Shown here one piece after another: positions 7,963 to 14,834 of a stretch of 37,933 nucleotides of DNA. Origin of the DNA: an uncultured Actinomycetes bacterium (lineage in GTDB: Bacteria > Actinomycetota > CADDZG01 > WHSQ01); the NCBI GenBank assembly GCA_937863385.1, contig CALMBW010000024.1, forward strand, positions 1 to 37,933, in the 5' to 3' direction. The position numbers were made by a program, and so were the translations under genes. Under the pieces are notes generated by a model. It was given only the letters and a program-made list of their open reading frames with translations. It searched no databases and had not been told where the DNA came from. Within the stretch, counting starts at the first letter, position 1; each line of letters opens with the position of its first letter.

Positions 7963-9324
7963 CTAGCGCGAGTTGCGGAACACCGCAAGCATGTGGCGGA
8001 GGCCCACCGGCATCCAGGCACCGCGCCGAGCGAAAGCATCAAGCATCCCGCCGGTCGACGCTGGGTCTCGCGCTATCGCCCCCGAGGACCACGATGTCGA
8101 CGGTGTGAGTGGCAAGACGGTGGAAGGCGAGGGTTCTGGCTGAGGCGCTTCACCCGGATCACCACCCGGTAGCAACACCAGCGCGGAAGACACCCCTCGC
8201 TCGACCCTGGTGCCGTCGTCGAGACGGTCGCTGGGACGGTTCACCAAGGATCCGTTCAAAGCGAGTGCCGTAGACCCGCCGCCGTCCAGGTTCAACGCGT
8301 AATCCGCACCAAGGCTGTAGAAGAGCTCTGCGAACTCGCGCAAAGTCATGCCGACCGAGTAGCCGGGTTGCCTTCCGTCAACGGTCGCCAAGATCACCGT
8401 GCCATCGGGCGTGGTGCCGACCCCGGAGCGCGGATGTCTTGAGCAGAACGATCCGCAGCCATCGACGTTCTTGCTGACTATCTGCCCGGCTTCGATCAAG
8501 CTGGGGTTGCCCCCGATGGCGTCGAGCACGCGCGGCCATGTCATCGACCAACCCACCGTCACTTCCTCGTTCACCGTCATGGAAGCCAACGCCAACGCGT
8601 ACTGAGAGTCCAGGGTTGATGCCAGGATCACCCCACCGCGCGGCCTCAGTGAGCGCCCTCCACACTCGACCCGCTCGACGATGAAGTCCTGCTCAACGCC
8701 AGCTTCTGCCGCGGTGTACGGAGGTTCGACCGGCTGCAGCCGAACGAGGCAATGGCCGGCCGGAGCAGGTGCGGCCGACCCTCCCTGGAAAGTGAACAGC
8801 CGCACTTCGGAGGGGTCGAGCGGTGTGTCTGAGAAGTTGACGAGCGAGATGGGGTAGGTCGTTCCGCCATTCGCCTCGTACGCCCAGCCCGTTACCTCCG
8901 GATGTCCGATGTATGTACCCGATCCATCCCAGGTCGTTGCGAAGTTGCGGCCCCAGGACAATGGCGTTTGAGCGAGGTAGCCATCGGACGCGAAGGTGAA
9001 CACGGGCCGCCCATCGCTGCGAGCAAAATCGCCATTGATCGCGGCGATCGCGCCCGTCCGTTGCGCCATCGAAGACGTCGTCTCGAACTTGGGGAGCTTG
9101 TCGTTGGCCAGCACCGTGTCCAACGTTCCGGGTGCCGAGGGATCGATCGTGACGTATCTGATCCGGAATGGTCCGCTCGCGTCGCGCACCACCGTATAGG
9201 TGACACCAGTAGCGATCGCGGTAGTGCGCTCGCGGTATCGCCTGGCGGCTGTGGTTTGCGTGGTAACACTCGCAAGAGCGAAGCAAGCTAGGAGGACTAA
9301 CGCGGTTCGCCTTTTGGTCATCAT
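7963..9324 (-). CDS. Secreted phosphodiester glycosidase family protein (NAGPA domain)
   Basis: A roughly 453-residue exported protein. The N-terminus MMTKRRTALVLLACFALASV is a Sec signal peptide with likely cleavage after TTAA near residue 27. The mature part carries NAGPA (N-acetylglucosamine-1-phosphodiester alpha-N-acetylglucosaminidase-like) marks: AAINGDF, HPRSGVGTTPDG, VDGRQPGYSVGMTLREFAE, and LNLDGGGSTALALNG. Family members are linked to cleavage of sugar phosphodiesters and to exopolysaccharide metabolism. The last 70 residues are a Pro/Ser-rich linker and a basic tail with no clear domain. A -10-like TATACA lies 9 nt before ATG 9324, so that start is preferred over the ATG at 9330. 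A role on the surface polymer encoded to the right is inference. Confidence 0.82.
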   Translation of the reverse strand: MMTKRRTALVLLACFALASVTTQTTAARRYRERTTAIATGVTYTVVRDASGPFRIRYVTIDPSAPGTLDTVLANDKLPKFETTSSMAQRTGAIAAINGDFARSDGRPVFTFASDGYLAQTPLSWGRNFATTWDGSGTYIGHPEVTGWAYEANGGTTYPISLVNFSDTPLDPSEVRLFTFQGGSAAPAPAGHCLVRLQPVEPPYTAAEAGVEQDFIVERVECGGRSLRPRGGVILASTLDSQYALALASMTVNEEVTVGWSMTWPRVLDAIGGNPSLIEAGQIVSKNVDGCGSFCSRHPRSGVGTTPDGTVILATVDGRQPGYSVGMTLREFAELFYSLGADYALNLDGGGSTALALNGSLVNRPSDRLDDGTRVERGVSSALVLLPGGDPGEAPQPEPSPSTVLPLTPSTSWSSGAIARDPASTGGMLDAFARRGAWMPVGLRHMLAVFRNSR

Positions 9325-9344
9325 GAGCATCTCTGTATAAACGC

Positions 9345-9377
9345 AACTACGGCCCCCGGGTTCCGGGGGCCGTAGTT
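9345..9377 (-). terminator. Strong hairpin terminator downstream of the secreted protein gene
   Basis: A perfect 15-bp stem (arms 9345-9359 and 9363-9377) with a 3-nt loop, GC-rich at the apex and A/T at the base. It lies 30 bp past the stop of the minus-strand gene 9408-10946 and just before the start of the next gene. On the minus strand the T-run is broken (GTTGCGTTTA); on the plus strand the stem is followed by TTTT, so it may act in both directions. Confidence 0.75.
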
Positions 9378-9407
9378 TTGAGGCTGTTTAAGCTCGCGTG
9401 CTCTTGA

Positions 9408-10946
9408 TCACCTTCGTTTGGTCTTGATCACCTTGGGCCTGGAGTGCCCGTTCTGGTGAACGGTGTCTTGCTTCGGCCAGGCAGCGTCGAAGACTGCCGT
9501 CTTCCAGTTAGCGATCTGATAGAAGATCGCCCGGCAATCGTCATCGAGGAGCTTCGTGTCCACCTTGACGGCCCGGCTCTTGTACACCCGGCGGAGCTTG
9601 ATCCGGGTTCCGGCCTTGCCGTCACACGGCTCGAGGCGAGCCGTCAGCTTGACCTCCGTGCCCCGCTTGACGGTCTTGCGGCTGGTCTTCAGGCCCACGA
9701 AGGGCTTGACCAAGACGGGCTCGGCCGACGAAGCAACCTGAGCACAGTTCTTGGGGTCGTCCTTGGCGATGAAGGCTACCCACTGGGCGTTGTAGTCAGC
9801 CGTCACGTCGTAGCTGAAACTTCCGTTGGCGTCGGTCTCGACGGTGGCGATGTCAACGAACTTCTCGCCACCCCCAACCTTGTCACGACGGATCGTGACT
9901 GGAACGCCCTCGATGCAGGGGCGAGGGGTCTCGAACTCGGTAGCGGGGGTAACGGAACCGGACAGGTTGAAGACCCGGTCGTAGGTCACGATGCCCTTGG
10001 AAGGCGTCAGGGTCACGTCGCGTGGGTATCCGCCCACAGGTACCTCATCGCCTGCGCACTCGACCTTCGCCTCCGAGTGCCCGACCACGATGTCCTCGGT
10101 AGGCGTCTGGATGTGAAGTGCATTGACCCACACGTGATCGGCACCGTCGGTCACCGAGTTCGTCTCCGGATCCCAGTTCGTCTCCCAGAAGGTGACGGTA
10201 TCCGCCTGCGTCAGGCCGAAACCGGCCGGGTCAAGGGGTTGGTTCGGCCGGCTCGTGTCTCCCACCAGCCCTCCGGTCACGTCTCCGAAGGTCGTCGCGG
10301 TTGCATACTCGGGCGCCGCCCCAACGCAGCGTCCGACCGCCTCGGAGTAGAGCTCCGTGAAGATAAAGGCGTTCACAGACTTCACGAACCCGCGGGCGTT
10401 CCACAGATCGATCGGAGCCTGGCAGGTAGCCGGAGGTTGACCACCCTCGGGAACCTCGGCGTCGCCGTACTCCTCGCACTTGGGGTTGGTGTTGGGATCT
10501 TCCGGCACCGCTGTGCCCGTCGGTGTCAGACAGAAGTCATCGACGCCGTAGCCCTGCGGAGCGTTAGCGGTCTGACGGGGAGGCTCTTGCCCCTCAGGGG
10601 GAGGCTCTTGCCCCAACGCCTGACGGCGGGCCTCATCCATCGTGGCCTGCAGGTTGGCGGCAACGCCACCCTGCATACAAGCATCGGCTGTGGTCTCAAG
10701 GATCTCGACCATGTCGATGAAATCGACCTGGGTGTTCTGGTCATGCTGCGATGTGTTGGGCGGCACCGCCGCGACGGCTTCTGGTGATTTCTGGTCGTTG
10801 AGGACCTCTGCTCCGTAGGCTGAGCCCTTGGCGGAGACCAACTCATCGGCCGCCGGGGCCGGCGCCACGGCGAGCACCGAACCGATCAGGGCGATAGCCA
10901 TCACTACCGTCCACCGGGCCGGGCCTCTGTTCCGCTGCTTGCTCAT
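9408..10946 (-). CDS. Secreted protein of unknown function with Ig-like/carboxypeptidase-regulatory-type repeat
   Basis: A 512-residue exported protein; family not recognised. A Sec signal peptide covers residues about 1-33 (RWTVVMAIALIGSVLAVAPA, cut near APAA-DE). The N-terminal half is rich in Pro, Gln and Cys and contains the duplicated GQEPPP/GQEPPR motif. Residues about 310-400 contain TYDRVFNLSGSVTPA, GVPVTIRR and DANGSFSYDVTA, the pattern of a beta-sandwich domain that defines filler segments in surface proteins (CarboxypepD_reg/SpaA-like). The C-terminal part has a second similar strand-rich unit and ends in a strongly basic tail (RPKVIKTKRR). ATG 10946 has an AGGGGG ribosome site 7 nt upstream. 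It is divergent from the RTX protein gene. A structural or adhesive envelope role is a guess. Confidence 0.75.
   Translation of the reverse strand: MSKQRNRGPARWTVVMAIALIGSVLAVAPAPAADELVSAKGSAYGAEVLNDQKSPEAVAAVPPNTSQHDQNTQVDFIDMVEILETTADACMQGGVAANLQATMDEARRQALGQEPPPEGQEPPRQTANAPQGYGVDDFCLTPTGTAVPEDPNTNPKCEEYGDAEVPEGGQPPATCQAPIDLWNARGFVKSVNAFIFTELYSEAVGRCVGAAPEYATATTFGDVTGGLVGDTSRPNQPLDPAGFGLTQADTVTFWETNWDPETNSVTDGADHVWVNALHIQTPTEDIVVGHSEAKVECAGDEVPVGGYPRDVTLTPSKGIVTYDRVFNLSGSVTPATEFETPRPCIEGVPVTIRRDKVGGGEKFVDIATVETDANGSFSYDVTADYNAQWVAFIAKDDPKNCAQVASSAEPVLVKPFVGLKTSRKTVKRGTEVKLTARLEPCDGKAGTRIKLRRVYKSRAVKVDTKLLDDDCRAIFYQIANWKTAVFDAAWPKQDTVHQNGHSRPKVIKTKRR
10577..10614. repeat. Two direct copies of a 17-bp unit, period 21
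   Basis: GGGGAGGCTCTTGCCCC occurs at 10577-10593 and 10598-10614, in frame in the secreted protein gene, encoding the repeated GQEPP element. It is a small in-frame tandem duplication that could vary in copy number between strains. Confidence 0.8.
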
Positions 10947-11128
10947 CTCGATACCCCCTGTGGTTGCGGATTCACTGTAAGTAGTTATCAGTAACGATTG
11001 CCCAGGTTCTACCTGTCACAAACTGGACAAACGAAAAAAGCTCAAGTCGGTCGCGCTCCGGCCGATATGTCCGGTATGAGCTATCCGGTCGACCCAAAGT
11101 ACGTATGTCCTACGACCTTTGACCTCCC

Positions 11129-11134
11129 TAACGT
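11129..11134 (+). promoter_or_regulatory. Putative -10 box of the RTX protein gene (leaderless)
   Basis: TAACGT (TAnnnT) followed by 7 nt and ATG 11142, where no ribosome site is seen. It helps decide the start of the RTX gene. Confidence 0.42.
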
Positions 11135-11141
11135 CACTTCT

Positions 11142-12998
11142 ATGGGTCGAAGTGCGTTTCCTGCATACATCCGCCGATTTGCCACCTTAGTCTTTTCGGT
11201 CGTGTTGCTGATGTGGCCACTGAGGCCCGTCGAGGCAGGTCAAAGCTGCACGAAACGAGGGACCAACGGTAACGACGTCCTCGTGGGAACAGCGGGACGT
11301 GACGTCCTTTGTGGCTTAGGGGGCAACGATCGTCTCATCGGGCTCGACGGCAACGATGTGCTGCTGGGGGGGCCCGGCAACGACTACCTCACCGCCGGCA
11401 CCGGCGACGACAACGTCAAGGGCGAGGATGGCAACGACTACATCCTGGTCGGGACCGGTACAGATAAAGCCGACGGCGGCGCAGGGCACGACTTCGTCGC
11501 GGCCCCAGGCCAAACGGGAAATAACACGTTGGGCGGAGGCTCCGGCAACGACTACATCTTCGGCGGTGAGGACAACGACACCCTCGCCGGGGGGACCGGA
11601 AACGATCTGCTCGACGGAGGAGGCGGAAACGATCGCCTCGACGGCGGTGACGGAGTGGATTCGGTAGAGGGCGATGAAGGCGACGACAAGGTCAAGGGCG
11701 GCGCTGGCGATGACACCGTCACCGGTGGGCTAGGAGATGACACCGTCGAGGGCGGTACCGGCAACGATTCGGTCAACGGACTCGATGGGAACGATCAGTT
11801 GCTCGGTGGCGACGGTGATGACCGAGTCTTGGGGATGCTCGGTAACGACGACATCTTCGGGGGCCCGGGTAACGACGTATTGATGGGCCAAACGGGCGAG
11901 GACACGATCCGAGGAGAAGCAGACAACGATCTGCTCGACGGTGGAACCGAGCTCGATCGCCTGTTCGGTGATGACGGTGACGACAACATGGCCGGCGGGA
12001 AAGGCGACGACATCATGCAAGGGGGTCCCGGCAATGACGTCCTTGCGGGCCAAGAATCTTTCGATGATCTCTCCGGCGGTGACGGCAACGACTCGTTGTT
12101 CGGAGACGGTGGCAACGACGATCTCGAAGGTGGTCCCGGAGATGACACTCTCCTGGGAGGCGAGAACAGTGACTCGCTGATCGGCGGGACCGGTGTGAAC
12201 ATCTGTTCCAACGAAGGCGATATGCAGGACTGCACCTCGGTCGCCATCGATGTCTTCTTGCCTGGGATCGTCGATGGGGTCAACTGCGACCTCGTGGGAA
12301 CGCCCGGCGACGACTACATCGTTGGGACGGGAACGGGCGACATCATCTGTGGTGGTGGAGGCAACGACGTGCTGGATGGCGCCGGGGGAACAGATCAGCT
12401 CTACGGCGGGGAAGGCAATGACGTCATCTCGGACCTGGGGGGTCAGGACGAGATCCATGGAGGCAACGGCGACGACATGCTCTTTGGTGGAGATGACAAC
12501 GACAGCATGTTCGGCGACGCTGGGAACGACTACTTCGACGGTGGTCCCGGCAACGATGACGCCAGCGGCGGCGAGGGCGACGACACCATCTTCCTGAACA
12601 AGGGCGACGATCAAGGCTCGGGCGGCATCGGTAACGACTTCATCTACGGCGAGACCGAAGACGACCAACTCTCGGGCGATGCCGGCAACGACTTCATCGA
12701 CGGTGGGGGCAGCGACGACAGCATCGGGGGTGGAGATGGCAACGACATCCTCGAGGGCAACATCGGCAAGGACACCCTCAACGGTGGTGGCGACGACGAC
12801 CTGCTCCTAGGCAACGACTCCGATGACAAGACGTTCGGCGATGCTGGCAACGACGCCGTGATCGGGGGGCCGGGTAACGACACCGTCAACGGCGGCGACG
12901 GAAACGATGCCGTGATCGGCGGGTTCGGCAAGGACAAGCGCCAAACCGGTTCCGGCAAGGACGCCTGCCCGGTAGCTCCCGGCGAAACCTGTTCTTAG
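11142..12998 (+). CDS. Secreted RTX-type (hemolysin-type) calcium-binding repeat protein
   Basis: A 618-residue protein built almost wholly of GGxGxDxLx nonapeptides, which fold as calcium-loaded parallel beta-rolls outside the cell. Start ATG 11142 gives a Sec signal peptide (RRFATLVFSVVLLMWPLRPVEA, positions about 11172-11237); longer starts only add a polar leader. Repeats fall in two blocks, about residues 40-350 and 384-607. Each block opens with a Cys pair (C-x-K-R-G-T and VLCGLGGND; GVNCDLVGT and IICGGGGND) and closes with a Cys pair (NICSNEGDMQDC; ACPVAPGETC), suggesting disulfide caps. There is no type I secretion gene nearby and no catalytic domain, so it differs from Gram-negative RTX toxins. 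A structural or calcium-binding surface role is inferred. It converges on the dehydrogenase gene with 13 bp between stops. Confidence 0.85.
   Translation: MGRSAFPAYIRRFATLVFSVVLLMWPLRPVEAGQSCTKRGTNGNDVLVGTAGRDVLCGLGGNDRLIGLDGNDVLLGGPGNDYLTAGTGDDNVKGEDGNDYILVGTGTDKADGGAGHDFVAAPGQTGNNTLGGGSGNDYIFGGEDNDTLAGGTGNDLLDGGGGNDRLDGGDGVDSVEGDEGDDKVKGGAGDDTVTGGLGDDTVEGGTGNDSVNGLDGNDQLLGGDGDDRVLGMLGNDDIFGGPGNDVLMGQTGEDTIRGEADNDLLDGGTELDRLFGDDGDDNMAGGKGDDIMQGGPGNDVLAGQESFDDLSGGDGNDSLFGDGGNDDLEGGPGDDTLLGGENSDSLIGGTGVNICSNEGDMQDCTSVAIDVFLPGIVDGVNCDLVGTPGDDYIVGTGTGDIICGGGGNDVLDGAGGTDQLYGGEGNDVISDLGGQDEIHGGNGDDMLFGGDDNDSMFGDAGNDYFDGGPGNDDASGGEGDDTIFLNKGDDQGSGGIGNDFIYGETEDDQLSGDAGNDFIDGGGSDDSIGGGDGNDILEGNIGKDTLNGGGDDDLLLGNDSDDKTFGDAGNDAVIGGPGNDTVNGGDGNDAVIGGFGKDKRQTGSGKDACPVAPGETCS
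11250..12960 (+). repeat. Degenerate tandem DNA repeats encoding RTX nonapeptides
   Basis: A coding microarray of imperfect 27-bp and 54-bp units, with the 9-mer GGCAACGAC and its close variants recurring throughout. It is interrupted near 12190-12290 by a repeat-free spacer that separates the two RTX blocks. The similarity between units makes slippage or recombination plausible. Confidence 0.7.
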
Positions 12999-13011
12999 GG
13001 AGGGTCCGTAG

Positions 13012-14772
13012 TTAGCGGGCGTAGTCGTAGAAACCGCGGCCCGACTTGCGGCCCAAGTAACCGGCCCGCACCATGTGCTCCAGCAGCGGGGCGGGTGCGT
13101 AGCGCCTCTCCCTGAACTCTTCGTGCAACGAATCGAGGATGGCGTGAGTCACGTCAAGACCGACGATATCCATCAGTTCGAACGGGCCCATCGGGTGCCC
13201 ACAACCGAGTTTCATCGCTGCATCGATGTCCTCAGGACTGCCGTATCCCTCCTCATGCATGCGCACAGCGTCGTTCAGATACGGGAACAACAGGAAGTTG
13301 ACGATGAAACCGGCGCGGTCCCGGCACTGCACCGGGTGCTTGCCGATGGCATCGATCCACGAAGTGCACGTTTCGACGACGTTTTGGGTCGTAGCGACCG
13401 TACGCACCACTTCGACCAGCTTCATGATGGGAGCCGGGTTGAAGAAGTGCAGCCCCAGAACCTTGTCGGGGCGTCCCGTGACGGCGGCCAGGTCAACCAC
13501 GGACAACGACGACGTCGTAGTTGCCAGAACGCATTCGGGCTTCGTGGCGCGGTCTAGCTCTTCGAAGATCGTGGTCTTGATAGCAAGGTCTTCGGCTACC
13601 GCCTCGACGACGACATCGCACTCGGCTAGGTCGGAGAACTCGAGCGTCGTCGTGATGCGGCCAAGGATCTCATCGGCGTTGGCTTGATCCAGCTTGCCGC
13701 GTGACACAGCCTTATCGAGAGACTTCTGCACCGCAGCTTTGGCTTTCTTGATCGAGGCTTCGCTGCGTCCTCGAAGGATCACCTCGTTGCCCGCTTTCGC
13801 TGCAACCTCGGCGATACCCGAGGCCATAAGTCCCGTGCCGACCACACCGATCGTCGAGAAAGGACTCCCGGTCACTCCTCCATCCGGGGTGACGCCGTCG
13901 ACGATCTTCGGAGATTCAGGATGTTCGTATCGATAGAACCCACGGCCACTCTTGCGACCCAGGTATCCGGCAACCACGTACTGTTTGAGCAGGGGCGCCG
14001 GCGCGTCCTGGTCGTCACGGAACTGTCGCCACAGCGCCTCACAGATCTCGTAGCTGGAATCGAGACCGATCAGATCCAGCAGTTCCAATGGCCCCATCGG
14101 GTGTCCGCATCCAAGCTTCATGGACGCGTCGATGTCTTCGCGTGACGCGTAGCCCTGGTCGTACATGCGCGTGGCCGAGTTCAGATAGGGAAAGAGCAAG
14201 AGGTTCGCGATGAACCCGGCCCGGTCGCGGCACGCCACCGCCGTCTTCCCTAAACCCTCAGCGAACAGCTTCGCCGACTCCAAGACTTCGGGGTCGGTCG
14301 CAACCGTGTGCACCAGCTCCACCAACTTCATCACCTGAGCCGGGTTGAAGAAATGGAAACCGACCACACGGTCGGGGCGCTTGGTCGCAACCGCCATATC
14401 GATCACAGGAAGAGACGAAGTGTTAGTAGCAAAGATCGTTTCGGGGCCTGCGACCTCGTCGAGGGCGGCGAAGACTTCCTTCTTGAGGTCGAGATGCTCT
14501 GGGACGGCCTCGATGATCAGGTCACATCCGCCCAGATCGGCCAACGAGGTGGTCGTAGCGATCCGAGCGATCAGGGCATCTGCCTCCGCACGGTCGGACT
14601 TCCCTCGCTCCACCGCGCGATCGACACTGCGCTGGATGCGCTCCTTGCCATGTTCGAGCGCGACATCGCTGATCTCGTGCACGACAACGTCGAATCCGGC
14701 GCGGGCCACGATCTCGCAGATGCCCGAGCCCATCGTCCCGCAACCGACCACGCCGACCTTGCGGATCTCCAC
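13012..14772 (-). CDS. Tandem-duplicated 3-hydroxyacyl-CoA (3-hydroxybutyryl-CoA) dehydrogenase
   Basis: A 586-residue protein made of two complete 3HCDH units: residues about 1-285 and 305-586, joined by a short linker. Each unit is about the length of a free-standing 3-hydroxybutyryl-CoA dehydrogenase. Unit 1 has GCGTMGSG, ATNTSSLPV, GFHFFNPAQVMKLVE, and the C-terminal KLGCGHPMGPLELLD and GYLGRKSGRGFY. Unit 2 has the same order with GTGLMASG, ATTTSSLSV (Asn to Thr) and LHFFNPAPIMKLVE. So catalytic Ser, His and Glu persist in both, but the Rossmann glycine and the Asn are changed in unit 2. It oxidises or reduces acyl-CoA at C3 with NAD(P). The GTG start at 14772 has AAGGAG 8 nt upstream. 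It is divergent from the mutase gene, which fits a shared ethylmalonyl-CoA pathway role. Confidence 0.93.
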   Translation of the reverse strand: MEIRKVGVVGCGTMGSGICEIVARAGFDVVVHEISDVALEHGKERIQRSVDRAVERGKSDRAEADALIARIATTTSLADLGGCDLIIEAVPEHLDLKKEVFAALDEVAGPETIFATNTSSLPVIDMAVATKRPDRVVGFHFFNPAQVMKLVELVHTVATDPEVLESAKLFAEGLGKTAVACRDRAGFIANLLLFPYLNSATRMYDQGYASREDIDASMKLGCGHPMGPLELLDLIGLDSSYEICEALWRQFRDDQDAPAPLLKQYVVAGYLGRKSGRGFYRYEHPESPKIVDGVTPDGGVTGSPFSTIGVVGTGLMASGIAEVAAKAGNEVILRGRSEASIKKAKAAVQKSLDKAVSRGKLDQANADEILGRITTTLEFSDLAECDVVVEAVAEDLAIKTTIFEELDRATKPECVLATTTSSLSVVDLAAVTGRPDKVLGLHFFNPAPIMKLVEVVRTVATTQNVVETCTSWIDAIGKHPVQCRDRAGFIVNFLLFPYLNDAVRMHEEGYGSPEDIDAAMKLGCGHPMGPFELMDIVGLDVTHAILDSLHEEFRERRYAPAPLLEHMVRAGYLGRKSGRGFYDYAR

Positions 14773-14822
14773 CTGTGTGACTCCTTGGATAGACGTACGA
14801 AAGAAGGGGCAAGCCTAAGCCG

Positions 14823-14828
14823 TAGCAT
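14823..14828 (+). promoter_or_regulatory. Putative -10 box of ecm (leaderless)
   Basis: TAGCAT (TAnnnT), exactly 6 nt before ATG 14835, with no ribosome site in between. Confidence 0.48.
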
Positions 14829-14834
14829 TGGGGC

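Noticed and set aside
9444-10787. 447-codon plus-strand open frame opposite the secreted protein gene
   Set aside because: Composition is that of an antisense shadow (Val/Gly/Arg/His rich), while the minus-strand gene has a signal peptide and ribosome site.
10947-11141. Possible riboswitch (c-di-GMP or c-di-AMP class) upstream of the RTX gene
   Set aside because: The 195-bp region is AT-richer and can form small hairpins, but I could not match the conserved cores of known riboswitches.
11730-12668. Long minus-strand open frame antisense to the RTX gene
   Set aside because: It arises from the reverse complement of GGCAACGAC-type repeats (Val/Ala/Ile-rich); no ribosome site or family match.
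11142-12998. RTX toxin exported by a type I secretion system
   Set aside because: It has a Sec signal peptide, no toxin domain, and no ABC/MFP/TolC genes nearby.
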